Below, piece after piece: positions 32,790 to 41,754 of a DNA stretch of 64,000 nt. Origin of the DNA: Defluviicoccus sp046348835 (GTDB taxonomy: Bacteria; Pseudomonadota; Alphaproteobacteria; Rhodospirillales; Defluviicoccaceae). The translations under genes and the position numbers were made by a program. The stretch is from positions 930,001 through 994,000 of the forward strand of contig JAXMDM010000002.1 in the NCBI GenBank assembly GCA_046348835.1. Direction: 5' to 3'. The notes beneath the pieces are model-generated. The model saw only the letters and a program-made list of their open reading frames with translations, did no database searches and had not been told where the DNA came from. Position 1 is the first letter of the stretch. Each line of letters begins with the position of its first letter.

Positions 32790-34904
32790 GTGCAAAAGTT
32801 GCGGACGCTGATCGCCGTCTTCGTGTTTACCGCCCTGGCGCTGGGTGTCGTCTCCGCCCATGCCCAGGGCCTCGACGTCCGTCCGACCAATCTTACCTGC
32901 GTCGCCAAGCAGGTGCCGGTCGCCGATACACTGGTGCGGGCCGAGGTGGCCTTTCCAGGGCTTTCGTTCGTCGGTCCGACCCAGATGCGCCAACATCCCC
33001 TCGACCCCAACCGCTGGTATGTGAGCGAGCGGGGGGGGGTGATTTCCACTTTTGTTCAGGGCGCCACCACGCGGACGGCCGCCCTCGACATCCGCTCCTA
33101 CCTGTGGGCGACGGCGAAGGATGTGTCGGATTCCCAGCAGTGGGGCATAACCAGCTTCGTCTTCCATCCGGACTGGGCGAGCGGTCAGACCCACATGTTC
33201 GTGGTCTTGAACCAGCGGCCGCAACCCAGCGCTCCCGTCGTCTCCTGGCTGCTCCGCTTCACCTCCTACGACAACGGCCTGACCTTCAATCCGGCCACGG
33301 CGCGTAATGTCCTGGCTTTGCCCCAGCAGACCTCTACCCACCACTTCGGTCAGATCCAGGTGGGCCCGTGGAACCAGCTTTACCTCGGTTCCGGAGACGG
33401 CGCCGGCTCGCTTCCCAACACCCTCGCCTGGCGGGCGCAGGATTGGAACAGTTACTACGGGGCGATTCTGCAGATTGACCCTTACGTGGACGCGCCGGCC
33501 GTCGGCAACGGTCTCGTCATCCTCGCCAAGGGGTTCCGCAACCCGTGGCGGTTCTCCTTCGACCGGGCGACCAACTGGCTGTGGGTCGGCGATGTGGGCC
33601 AGGACACCTGGGAAGAGATCGACATGGTCGGCCCCGGCGGCAACTACGGCTGGCCCTATTACGAAGGCCCGGAATGTACCCAGGTCTCCTGCAACCCCGC
33701 CTATATGCAGATGCCGGTGCACGCCTTCGACCATTCGGAGGGGGCGGCGGCGATCGGCGGCTACGTCTATCGGGGCACCGATAACCCGCCTCTCTATGGG
33801 TATTACGTGTTCGGTTCCGCTTCCCACCCGCGCCTGTGGGCGCTGAAGCCGGACATGACCCGGATCGAGATCGGCAGCCTGCCGCGCGGCATTCCCACCA
33901 GCTTCTTCGAGGATGCGCGGGGCGAACTCTACGTGATCGACACCTCGTTCAATGGCATCTGGAGGCTAGTGCCCAGTTCCGGCTCCACCGGCGGGGTGCC
34001 GATCCCGACGCTCCTCTCCCGGACCGGCTGCGTCGATCCGGCCCAGCCGAGGAACTGGGCGAGCGGTGTCATTCCCTATGACGTCAACCACCCGCTGTGG
34101 TCGGACGGAGCCGACAAGCAGCGGGGCTTCGCCCTGCCGGAAGGGGCTCAGATCGTCGTCCGGCCGAACGGCGATTTCGATATGCCGGTGCGCACGGTCA
34201 CCCTGAAGAGCTTCTATATCAATGGGCAGCCGATCGAGACGCGGTTATTGATGCGCCATCCGCTGGGCGGTGGCTGGCGCGGCTATTCCTACGAGTGGAA
34301 CGGCAATGACGCGGTGCTGTTGGATACGGGTAAGGTCAAGACCATCGGCGGGGTGACCTGGCAGTACCCCAGCCGCGAACAGTGCTCGCAGTGTCACACG
34401 CCGGCGGCGGGCGCCACCCTCGGCCTGGAAATGGCCCAGCTCAACCGGGATTTCACCTATCCGTCCACCGGCAGGACCTACAATCAGATCGATACCTTCA
34501 AGGTGCTCGGGCTGTTCAGGAACAATGTGCCGTGGGCGGCACAGTGGCCGGCCTTGGCCACCCGCACCAGCGGCACCGCGACTGATCGCGCCCGCGCCTA
34601 CCTGCATGCCAATTGCTCGTTCTGCCACCGGCCGGGTGGCCCGGGCCAGGGCAACATGGATCTGCGCTACTGGATCCCGACGGTCGACATGAATGTGTGC
34701 TGGCAGCGGCCGCAGTTGAGCGATCTGGGCGATCCCTGGGCGTTCCTGGTGGCGCCGAATTCACCCGAGAACTCGGTCGTGCTGCTTCGCATGGCGCGCC
34801 GCGACAGCTACGGGATGCCGCCGTTAGGGACGAGCCAGGTGGACGCCGGCATGCTCGGTACCATCGACGGCTGGATTCGGGAAATGCCCATCGCCTGCCA
34901 ATAG
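32790..34904 (+). CDS. PQQ-type sugar dehydrogenase fused to diheme cytochrome c domain
   Basis: A 704-residue periplasmic protein. GTG 32790 is chosen for the strong ggggagaggga before it and the signal peptide it opens (FVFTALALGVVSAHAQ). Residues about 60-395 form a soluble glucose/sorbosone dehydrogenase-like six-bladed propeller (GPTQMRQHPLD, GFRNPWRFSFD, GDVGQDTWEEID, GGNYGWPYYEG). Residues about 410-704 resemble the SO2930-type diheme protein, with heme sites CSQCH (532-536) and CSFCH (609-613). Electrons from the substrate would pass through the two hemes to the respiratory chain. Substrate not predicted. Confidence 0.88.
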   Translation: MQKLRTLIAVFVFTALALGVVSAHAQGLDVRPTNLTCVAKQVPVADTLVRAEVAFPGLSFVGPTQMRQHPLDPNRWYVSERGGVISTFVQGATTRTAALDIRSYLWATAKDVSDSQQWGITSFVFHPDWASGQTHMFVVLNQRPQPSAPVVSWLLRFTSYDNGLTFNPATARNVLALPQQTSTHHFGQIQVGPWNQLYLGSGDGAGSLPNTLAWRAQDWNSYYGAILQIDPYVDAPAVGNGLVILAKGFRNPWRFSFDRATNWLWVGDVGQDTWEEIDMVGPGGNYGWPYYEGPECTQVSCNPAYMQMPVHAFDHSEGAAAIGGYVYRGTDNPPLYGYYVFGSASHPRLWALKPDMTRIEIGSLPRGIPTSFFEDARGELYVIDTSFNGIWRLVPSSGSTGGVPIPTLLSRTGCVDPAQPRNWASGVIPYDVNHPLWSDGADKQRGFALPEGAQIVVRPNGDFDMPVRTVTLKSFYINGQPIETRLLMRHPLGGGWRGYSYEWNGNDAVLLDTGKVKTIGGVTWQYPSREQCSQCHTPAAGATLGLEMAQLNRDFTYPSTGRTYNQIDTFKVLGLFRNNVPWAAQWPALATRTSGTATDRARAYLHANCSFCHRPGGPGQGNMDLRYWIPTVDMNVCWQRPQLSDLGDPWAFLVAPNSPENSVVLLRMARRDSYGMPPLGTSQVDAGMLGTIDGWIREMPIACQ

Positions 34905-34994
34905 GTCCGGCCGCCGATCCATGCCGTACCGCCGCCGGGCGGGCAGGGCGAACCGATGGGGTGGAGCGGGTGCACCCGGCTTCGGGCTGTTCGG

Positions 34995-35642
34995 TCAGTG
35001 TGACGGCGAGCCGGCGTCGGCGCCCCAGACCTGGGCGAGGCGATGATCGCGGCCACAGGCGGCGCGGTAATAGTGATAACGGATCGGGTTCTTCTTATAG
35101 TAGTCCTGGTGGTAATCTTCGGCGGGATAGAACGGCGTTGCGGCGATGATTGGGGTTGCGATCGGCTTGTCTAGCCGCCCTGAGCGTTCGATTGCCGCCT
35201 TTGATTCCTCGGCCAGCCGCTTCTGTTCCTGGTTCTCGTAGAAGATGGCGGATCGATACTGATCGCCCCGGTCGCAGAACTGGCCACCCGCATCGACCGG
35301 ATCGACGTTATGCCAGAAGACTTCCAGCAGCTTGGCGTAGCTCACCTGCTGGGGATCGAAAATGACCTCCACCGACTCGTAATGGCCGGTGCCGCCGGCG
35401 GAAACCTGCTCGTAGGTGGGATCGGCGAGGTGGCCGCCGGTATACCCGGAGATGACCGCGGTCACGCCGGCGATGGGCTCGAACGCGGATTCCTCGCACC
35501 AGAAGCAGCCGCCGGCAAAGATCGCGGTCGATGTTTCCTTGGCCTTGGTGCCGTCGTTGTCCGGATCGGCGGCCCGTCCCGGCACCGCCGCCGCGAAGAC
35601 CGCCGCCGCAACCGCCGTTGCGGTCATCCAACCTCTTGCCAT
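34995..35642 (-). CDS. msrA: Peptide-methionine (S)-S-oxide reductase MsrA, exported
   Basis: Repairs the S epimer of methionine sulfoxide. The 215 residues have an N-terminal signal peptide (residues 1-24), then the catalytic motif GCFWCE with Cys46, and the EVIFDPQQVSY, EDYHQDYY and C-terminal ACGRDHRLAQVWG stretches of the family. ATG 35642 is chosen because aggaggc-type ribosome-binding site gggaggcaacgagg precedes it; an ATG at 35693 would overlap the msrB stop region. The enzyme should work in the periplasm with MsrB, next in the operon upstream. Confidence 0.93.
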   Translation of the reverse strand: MARGWMTATAVAAAVFAAAVPGRAADPDNDGTKAKETSTAIFAGGCFWCEESAFEPIAGVTAVISGYTGGHLADPTYEQVSAGGTGHYESVEVIFDPQQVSYAKLLEVFWHNVDPVDAGGQFCDRGDQYRSAIFYENQEQKRLAEESKAAIERSGRLDKPIATPIIAATPFYPAEDYHQDYYKKNPIRYHYYRAACGRDHRLAQVWGADAGSPSH

Positions 35643-35699
35643 CCTCGTTGCCTCCCGCTTTCCGTCCCCGACAGGGTCATCGCGCGTCTTCATCGCCGC

Positions 35700-36197
35700 T
35701 CAGGCGGGCACGAACTTGAGGGCGACGCCGTTCATGCAGTAGCGGAGGCCGGTGGGCGGCGGGCCATCGGGGAAGACGTGGCCGAGGTGGCCGCCGCAGC
35801 GCCGGCAGTGCACCTCGGTGCGGGTCATCAGCCAGCTCCTGTCCTCGGTGGTGCCGATGTTGCCCTCGATCGGGGCCCAGAAGCTCGGCCAGCCGGTACC
35901 GCTATCAAACTTGGTCGACGACGGGAACACCGGCAGGGCGCAGCCGGCACACAGGTAGGTTCCGTCCGCGAACAGCTTGTCCAGCGGGCTGCTGCCCGCC
36001 CGCTCCGTATCGTGGCGTCGCAACACCTGATACTGCTGGGGGGTTAGCAGTGTCTGCCATTCGGCATCACTGTGAGTCACCTCGAAGCTCTGCGCCGGGG
36101 CCGGCGCCGCCCCCGCGCGCCCGCGCGTCAGGGCGCCGATGGCGGTGGCGCCCAGCCCCGCCGCGGCCGCCCAGAGAAGGGTTCGCCTGCTGGTCAT
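35700..36197 (-). CDS. msrB: Peptide-methionine (R)-S-oxide reductase MsrB, exported
   Basis: Repairs the R epimer of methionine sulfoxide. The 165-residue protein has a twin-arginine-like signal (TSRRTLLWAAAAGLGATAIG), zinc cysteines 83, 86, 131 and 134 (CAGC, CRRC) and the catalytic Cys154 in RYCMNG. The family usually has RYCIN. ATG 36197 begins the signal; it is first in an operon with msrA, so the pair forms a periplasmic methionine repair system. Confidence 0.94.
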   Translation of the reverse strand: MTSRRTLLWAAAAGLGATAIGALTRGRAGAAPAPAQSFEVTHSDAEWQTLLTPQQYQVLRRHDTERAGSSPLDKLFADGTYLCAGCALPVFPSSTKFDSGTGWPSFWAPIEGNIGTTEDRSWLMTRTEVHCRRCGGHLGHVFPDGPPPTGLRYCMNGVALKFVPA

Positions 36198-36404
36198 GGT
36201 GTCGTCCGTCCTTCCCTTGCGGCGCGGCCTCGATCCCCGCCGCGCCCCCAATGCACGCGTCCTACCCCTGAGATCATACGCGGCCGGCGCCGCGGCTGGT
36301 GCTCACGATCGATCACGGCGGATCAGGATCGCCTTAGCGCCGGCGCGACGCCCAGGGGTCGAGGGCACCGGGTCGTGGCGGCCGGGTCATGACGGCCGCG
36401 GCGG

Positions 36405-37424
36405 TCACTCGGTGTCGGCGGGCGCCCAGGTCTTGTCCGGATCGTAGGCCGTGATCGCCGAGGCGATCTTGGCGGTCTCCGGCCCCAGGTCTTTCTCGAG
36501 GATGGCGCCGTTGTGGCCGCACTGGAAGGTCATGATCCCCGAGCGGCGGTAGTCGGCCGGCCAGGCGATCAGGGCGAAGCCGGCGATCATGTTGCCGTTG
36601 ATCACGTAGTTGTACTTGCCGCCCGGCGCGTTGGCGCCCTGCTCCTTGAGAATTCGGAAGTAGTAGCCGCGGAACGGCTCGCCTTCCTTGCGGCCTTTCA
36701 GATAGGGCTCGGCGGCCGCGGCGAACGGGCCGAGCGGACTGGCGACGCCGTCCGGGCCCGGCGGCCAGTAGAGGCCATCGCGCTTGCCTTCGCTGCTCTT
36801 CAGCCGCTGGGCAAACTCGAGAACGCCGTCGCCATCCTCGTCGGTGCTGGCGTACCGGCGCTGGGCATCGATATAGGCCTTGCAGAAGTCGATGGCCGCC
36901 AGCTCGTTGCGGCCGACGCGGCGGTCGGTGATCTCCTGCAGTCCGGACTTGATGTCGAAGGTCCAGCCCTGTTCGCCCTTGACCAGCGGGATCGGCATCG
37001 GCCAGCCGCGCCGCCCCATGACGATGGTCATCCGGTCGTCGCCGTCCGGCTGAAGCGTCATCCCTTGCGCCGCCAGCCGGCGCAGCACGTCGATGTTCTG
37101 CCGCGCTTCGGCGGGATCGCCGCCGATCAGATCGGCCTCGTACTGCTTGCCGAACAGGTCGATGACGCCCTTGCCGTTCTCTCCGTTGACGGCGGCGCGG
37201 AAGGCGTCCAGCGCGGCCTCGGGGGTCGGATAAGCGGGGGCCGCCGCCGGGGCGGACGCTGCCGTCGGCCGTGCCGCCGCCGTCACCAGAAGAAGGGCGG
37301 CGGCGAGGAAGAAGACGGCGCGTGCCAGCCGCCGTATCACCGGCACGGTGTGGTGCATGCGTGCGCTCATCGGGGCGTGCTCCGTGTTCGAGACGACGAG
37401 GGGGGCTCTGATGCCGTGGCTCAT
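36405..37424 (-). CDS. DUF2950 family exported protein
   Basis: A 339-residue protein with an N-terminal hydrophobic segment (about residues 30-52) and the DUF2950 sequence YPTPEAALDAFRAAVNGEN, GEQGWTFDIKSG, RRYASTDEDGDGVLEFAQRL and NYVINGNMIAGFALIAWPA. The start ATG 37424 overlaps the DUF3300 stop (ATGA) behind ggagg, so the two are coupled. DUF2950 and DUF3300 occur together in many proteobacteria, role unknown. Confidence 0.88.
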   Translation of the reverse strand: MSHGIRAPLVVSNTEHAPMSARMHHTVPVIRRLARAVFFLAAALLLVTAAARPTAASAPAAAPAYPTPEAALDAFRAAVNGENGKGVIDLFGKQYEADLIGGDPAEARQNIDVLRRLAAQGMTLQPDGDDRMTIVMGRRGWPMPIPLVKGEQGWTFDIKSGLQEITDRRVGRNELAAIDFCKAYIDAQRRYASTDEDGDGVLEFAQRLKSSEGKRDGLYWPPGPDGVASPLGPFAAAAEPYLKGRKEGEPFRGYYFRILKEQGANAPGGKYNYVINGNMIAGFALIAWPADYRRSGIMTFQCGHNGAILEKDLGPETAKIASAITAYDPDKTWAPADTE

Positions 37425-39385
37425 CGGTTCCTCCGTCCCCCACCGCCGCCGCCACCACTCAAGCCACTTCGTCCGCCGCCGCCACCGCCCCCGCGGCTCG
37501 CCCGCCCGCGCGCACCGTCGGCGGCGGCAAGGCTGCCGCGGTTGTGATCGGTCGTTATGCCCCGTCCGCCGCCACCTCGTTGCGGCGCCACGGCATGACC
37601 ACCGCCGCCCCGCTGCGGGGCGACGGCATGGCCACCCCCGCCGTCGGCGCGGTTGACCGCGGCCGGCGCCCGGGCGCGGCCCCCGCTGGCCTGCGGCGCG
37701 GCGCGGCTGCGGGCGCCGCGGTTGGCTTCGCCGCGCGCCTGCCTGTAGTTGCCCGAGCTGGCGGCGATGCCGCGACCATCGCGGCTCTGGGCGAAGCCGG
37801 CATTGCCGGCGGCGCGTTTCTCCTTGGCCGAGGTCAGCTTCGTCGTCGTCTGTCGGCTCGTCGCCGGCGCCGCGGCGTTGCGTTGCCGGACCCGCTCGCT
37901 GGTGCCCGCCTGCGACCCTGCGCCGGGAAGCTTGACCTCGCGCTTGCCGCGCTCCGCTTTCGCCTCCCGGGTGCGGGGGGTCGCCGCCGCGGCCGCCGCC
38001 GGCTTGGTCCGGCCGCCGCTCGCTTCCGGTCGTTCGTTCAGCTTATCGCGGGCGGCGGCGGCGCGGTCTTCGCGACTGGCGCCCCTGTCGTCGCGTGCCT
38101 GCCGGCGTTCATCCGCCTGCGCGTCGCGTCCGGTTTGCCGTTCGCCTTGTCGCTGATCCCGCTCCGAGCGTCGCGCTTCGGCGCCCGCCTGCCGATCCGT
38201 TCGCCCCGCGTCCCGTTCCGACTGCCTTGCCTCCTGCCGCTCGCCGCGGTCGGTGCGCCGCGCCTCCGACCCCGCCTGCCGATCCTCCCTCCGCTCGTCA
38301 CGCGCCGCCAGCACATCGTCGCGTCGCTCATCGCGGTACTCGCGGCTGTCGCGCAGGGCATCCTCGATGTCATCGTTGTCCCAGTCATTATCCCAGTGAT
38401 CGTGATCATGGTCGTCGTCATCGAAGGCTTCGGTCAGTCCCCAGCCGAGCAGCCCGCCGATGACCGCCCCGCCGGCGAAGGTTGCCGCGTCGTCCCAAAA
38501 GCTGTCTTCCGGCTGGCCGTAGGAGATGACCGGCGGCGCCACCGGCTGGGAATAGGCGGCGGGGGCGACCGCTGGGGCGGCATCGGCAGCGGGCGGGGGA
38601 GCCGCTACGGTCTCCGCCGGGGCTGCCGCTTGCGGCGCGGCCGCGGGCGCCTCCGGCGCCGGGGCTGCGGCCTGGGGCTTCGCCGCCGCTTGCGGTTTTG
38701 CCGCTTCCTTCGGCGCCGCCGCCTTCGCCGCGGCGGCCGCCTCGGCCTCGTCGTCGGCGTCTTCCTCCTCGTCGATCTCGTCCAGCGCGGTCAACAGCGC
38801 CGCCGGATCGTATTGGGGAATGGAGACCTTTTTCGGATCGGTGGAGGTGATGCGGACTTGATCGTCCTTGATCTCGACCTTCTGCCGATCGTTGGACTTG
38901 AGGAAACCGGCGTGGTAGGCGCCGAAGCGGATGTCCTGGATCGCCGACTGCACCTCGTCCAGATGGTCGACCACGGCGTCGCCCAGGTCCTCCGTCCAGT
39001 CGATGTACTCGGACATGGAACGCACCCGGCGCGGATAGTTGAGCAGCCCGATGATGCTTTTGTCCCAGTCGGGATCGGGTTCGAGCTTCGGGTCCTTCTC
39101 CCGCTTGTCGAGGAAGCGATCGGCCTGGACCACCTGCAGCGGCAGGGTCGCCGCCTGCAGCACCAAGGCCAGAATAGGATCCGGATAAAGGGCCACCGGG
39201 GCGACAAGGGCGCGGATGTCGTCGGAGTCGACGACGACGGCGCCGCCATCGTCCTTTGTGTCGACGTCGCTTTCGCTTTTGCTTTGGTCGGACTGATCGG
39301 CGGCAGGAAGGTTGGAAGAAAAGCTGACACCTACGGCCAGCGCCAGGGCGGCGCATACGGTGCGCGCCCTCATCCATGCCCTCAT
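37421..39385 (-). CDS. DUF3300 family exported protein with long basic repeat tail
   Basis: A 654-residue protein with a signal peptide (residues 1-28, NLPAA). Residues 50-215 are the DUF3300 core: IRALVAPVALYPDPILALVL, LQVVQADRFLDKR, WDKSIIGLLNYPRRVRSMSE, and the FGAYHAGFLKSNDRQKVE stretch. After an Ala/Pro linker there is a helix with glycine motifs (GGAVIGGLLGWGLTEAF), an acidic His/Asp patch, an Arg/Glu/Asp/Gln repetitive tract and a Gly/Arg C terminus with two copies of HAVAPQRGGGG. The tail is low complexity and highly charged. Overlaps DUF2950. ATG 39385 follows gcagggtgag. Confidence 0.86.
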   Translation of the reverse strand: MRAWMRARTVCAALALAVGVSFSSNLPAADQSDQSKSESDVDTKDDGGAVVVDSDDIRALVAPVALYPDPILALVLQAATLPLQVVQADRFLDKREKDPKLEPDPDWDKSIIGLLNYPRRVRSMSEYIDWTEDLGDAVVDHLDEVQSAIQDIRFGAYHAGFLKSNDRQKVEIKDDQVRITSTDPKKVSIPQYDPAALLTALDEIDEEEDADDEAEAAAAAKAAAPKEAAKPQAAAKPQAAAPAPEAPAAAPQAAAPAETVAAPPPAADAAPAVAPAAYSQPVAPPVISYGQPEDSFWDDAATFAGGAVIGGLLGWGLTEAFDDDDHDHDHWDNDWDNDDIEDALRDSREYRDERRDDVLAARDERREDRQAGSEARRTDRGERQEARQSERDAGRTDRQAGAEARRSERDQRQGERQTGRDAQADERRQARDDRGASREDRAAAARDKLNERPEASGGRTKPAAAAAATPRTREAKAERGKREVKLPGAGSQAGTSERVRQRNAAAPATSRQTTTKLTSAKEKRAAGNAGFAQSRDGRGIAASSGNYRQARGEANRGARSRAAPQASGGRARAPAAVNRADGGGGHAVAPQRGGGGHAVAPQRGGGGRGITTDHNRGSLAAADGARGRASRGGGGGGGRSGLSGGGGGGGRRNR

Positions 39386-39472
39386 GATGCTCACCCTGCT
39401 TTTTGACCCGGGACGCTTATTCCTTGGCCGCCGCAACGCATTAGCCGAGCAACGGAGTCTTCTATATAAACC

Positions 39473-39511
39473 CGTCCGATCGCCTACACCAAAGGGTTGA
39501 TATCGGACGGT
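39473..39511 (-). terminator. Hairpin downstream of the FAD oxidoreductase
   Basis: A perfect 9-bp inverted repeat (CCGTCCGAT at 39473-39481, ATCGGACGG at 39503-39511) with a 21-base loop, 40 bp past the oxidoreductase stop on its strand, followed on the minus strand by a short T-rich run. It may end that transcript; the region also holds the DUF3300 promoter. Confidence 0.4.
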
Positions 39512-39550
39512 TCCGGCCCGGCGCGACAGCCCCGCGAGCCTCTACCGCCG

Positions 39551-40975
39551 CTACGCCGCCGGTCGGACGTTGAAATTGACCTGGAACAGGTTGTCCGGGT
39601 CGTACTTGGCTTTCAGCGCCGCCAGCCGGTCGTAGTTGTCGCCGTAGGCGGCGTGGACGCGATCCTGCTCGTCGGCGGTGAGGAAATTGACGTAGACGCC
39701 GCCGGTCGCGTGCGGCGCGGTCGCGGCGAAGAAGCTGCGCGCCCAGGCGATACAGGCCTGGTCGTCGCCGGGGTCGCGCCAGCGGGTGTGAACGTTGAGA
39801 ACGAACCTGGCATCCCGATGGGGATAGGCCATGGCGTCCGCCGCCACCCGGCCGGCGGCGCCGTCCAGGTGGGCGATGAAGATCTCGCATTCGGGCGTCG
39901 GCAGATTGCCTGCGTACTCCACCATCAGGTCGAGCGCGGCGTCGCTCAGTTGGGCGAAGTCGTGGGATTTCCAATAATTTCTGGCGCCGGGTGTCAGCAG
40001 CGGATCGAACGCGCTCTGCCAGGCGGCGAACGGCATCGGCCCGACGTGCTCGCCGACCGGTGTGCCGAAGTGGCGGATCGGCTCGATGGCCCGTTGTCCT
40101 TCCTCCGCATCGCCCGCATAGAGGAGGGCAAAGACCACCACTTCCTTGCCGTGCACATCGGCGGGGAGGAACGGTAGCGGCGGCGCTTTGCGAAGAACGG
40201 TCCAGACGGTGAGCGCGTCCGGGGCTTCGGCGACGAAGGCGCGGTACTGGCGCAGGTACTGGTCGGCCCGATCGAACGGATAGACGACGAGCCCGGCCAG
40301 CACCTCGGGGCCGACCGGATGCAGGCGGAAGGTGAACGAGGTGACGACGCCGAGATTGCCGCCGCCGCCGCGGATCCCCCAGAACAGGTCGGCGTTCTCG
40401 TCGGGGCTCGCCCGCAACAACTCGCCGTTGGCGGTCCCCACGTCGGCCGAGACGAGATTGTCGATGGCATGGCCGAAGCTGCGGCTGAGCCAGCCGAAGC
40501 CGCCGCCGAGGGTGAGCCCGGCAACGCCGGTCGTCGAGTTGATGCCGAGCGGGGTGGCAAGGCCGAACGCCTGGCTTTCCCGGTCCAGGTCGGCGAGCGT
40601 CGCTCCCGGCTCCACCCGGGCGGTGCGGTTCCACGGGTCGACGTGGACCGACTTCATCGGCGACAGATCGAGCATCAGGCCACCGTCGCAGACGGCGCTG
40701 CCGGCGATGTTGTGTCCGGCGCCCTTGATCGAGACGAGGCAACACCGGGTGCGGGCGAACCGGATCGCACTCAGCACATCGGCGGCGCCGGCGCAACGGA
40801 CGATCAGGCCCGGTCGCTTGTCGATCATCCCGTTCCAGACGGCACGTGCCTCGTCGTAACCGGGGTCGTCCGCGGTCAGCAGCGATCCGCGCAGCCGGCC
40901 GCGCAGGTCGGCGATAACGTCCTCCGCAATGTCCGCCCGTCCGCCCGCCCGCGTCGCAACCTGAACAGACGCCAT
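39551..40975 (-). CDS. FAD-binding oxidoreductase, BBE (berberine bridge enzyme) type
   Basis: A 474-residue flavoprotein of the PCMH/BBE superfamily that oxidises alcohols or sugars. The FAD-binding segment GAGHNIAG has His88 placed for covalent flavin attachment; the second covalent cysteine of bicovalent relatives is missing, as the loop reads LGINSTTGVAGLTLGGGFGWL. The C-terminal BBE motif YGDNYDRLAALKAKYDPDNLF is intact. No signal peptide. It is monocistronic. The substrate is not predictable. Confidence 0.9.
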   Translation of the reverse strand: MASVQVATRAGGRADIAEDVIADLRGRLRGSLLTADDPGYDEARAVWNGMIDKRPGLIVRCAGAADVLSAIRFARTRCCLVSIKGAGHNIAGSAVCDGGLMLDLSPMKSVHVDPWNRTARVEPGATLADLDRESQAFGLATPLGINSTTGVAGLTLGGGFGWLSRSFGHAIDNLVSADVGTANGELLRASPDENADLFWGIRGGGGNLGVVTSFTFRLHPVGPEVLAGLVVYPFDRADQYLRQYRAFVAEAPDALTVWTVLRKAPPLPFLPADVHGKEVVVFALLYAGDAEEGQRAIEPIRHFGTPVGEHVGPMPFAAWQSAFDPLLTPGARNYWKSHDFAQLSDAALDLMVEYAGNLPTPECEIFIAHLDGAAGRVAADAMAYPHRDARFVLNVHTRWRDPGDDQACIAWARSFFAATAPHATGGVYVNFLTADEQDRVHAAYGDNYDRLAALKAKYDPDNLFQVNFNVRPAA

Positions 40976-41264
40976 GGCACAGCCCTCCCCAGAATACTTT
41001 TTAGTTTGCGGGGGATCTTAGCACGATTGCGACGCGCTCGCAGCTTCCGCTCGGCCGGCCTCCGCCTCCGGTCGGTATCGGCGGGCGCCGGGTGCCTGCC
41101 TCAGCCTTGCCTTGCGCAACGCCGGCGGCTATAAGCGCGCCGCGCTTCGAGCGCACCGAGGGGAGAAGTGCGCGGTGAAACGCGCAGGCAGACTGTCGAA
41201 GTCCGGGATGATCGCTCCCCCCGCCAGCTTTTGTTCGCAAACACTATGAGGGAGTGACGCAACC

Positions 41265-41687
41265 ATGGCCGTCGAACGGACTCTTTCGATCATCAAGCCG
41301 GATGCCACCGCCCGCAACATCACCGGCAAGATCAACGCCCTTTTCGAGGACGGCGGGCTGCGCTTCGTCGCCCAGAAGCGGCTGCGGATGAGCAAGGAGA
41401 TCGCCGGCAAGTTCTATGAGGTGCACGCGGAGCGGTCGTTCTACGACGAACTCTGCGAGTACATGTGCTCCGGTCCGGTGGTGGTGCAGGTGCTGGAAGG
41501 CGAGAATGCCATCGCCCGCAATCGCGAGATCATGGGGGCGACCAACCCGGCCAATGCCGCCGACGGTACGGTGCGCAAGGCGTTCGGGCTCAATGTCCAG
41601 GAAAACTCGGTCCACGGCTCCGACAGCCCGGAAAACGCCGCCAAGGAAATCGCCTTCTTCTTTGCCGACATCGAAGTGGTCGGCTGA
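41265..41687 (+). CDS. ndk: Nucleoside diphosphate kinase
   Basis: Balances nucleoside triphosphate pools by transferring phosphate from ATP. Full-length at 140 residues, with MAVERTLSIIKPDA, GATNPANAADGT and the catalytic NSVHGSD in which His117 carries the phosphate. A gagggagtg ribosome-binding site precedes ATG 41265. It converges on purN; the hairpin between them is listed. Confidence 0.97.
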   Translation: MAVERTLSIIKPDATARNITGKINALFEDGGLRFVAQKRLRMSKEIAGKFYEVHAERSFYDELCEYMCSGPVVVQVLEGENAIARNREIMGATNPANAADGTVRKAFGLNVQENSVHGSDSPENAAKEIAFFFADIEVVG

Positions 41688-41713
41688 GCCACGGTGCCGG
41701 TCCCGTCCCGCCC

Positions 41714-41735
41714 ACGCCCGCTCCTGAGCGGGCGT
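41714..41735. terminator. Bidirectional terminator-like hairpin between ndk and purN
   Basis: A perfect 10-bp stem (ACGCCCGCTC at 41714-41723 and GAGCGGGCGT at 41726-41735) with a 2-base centre, in the 67-bp gap between the convergent stops of ndk and purN. There is no U-run on either side, so its termination strength is uncertain. Confidence 0.5.
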
Positions 41736-41754
41736 CGCCCGCCCACCTTGCGGG

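Noticed and set aside
37544..39406. Very long plus-strand open frame opposite DUF3300
   Set aside because: Long antisense frames are expected at this GC content; the minus-strand protein has family motifs, a signal peptide and coupled neighbours. The same applies to 14466-16376 and 24821-25936 on the plus strand.
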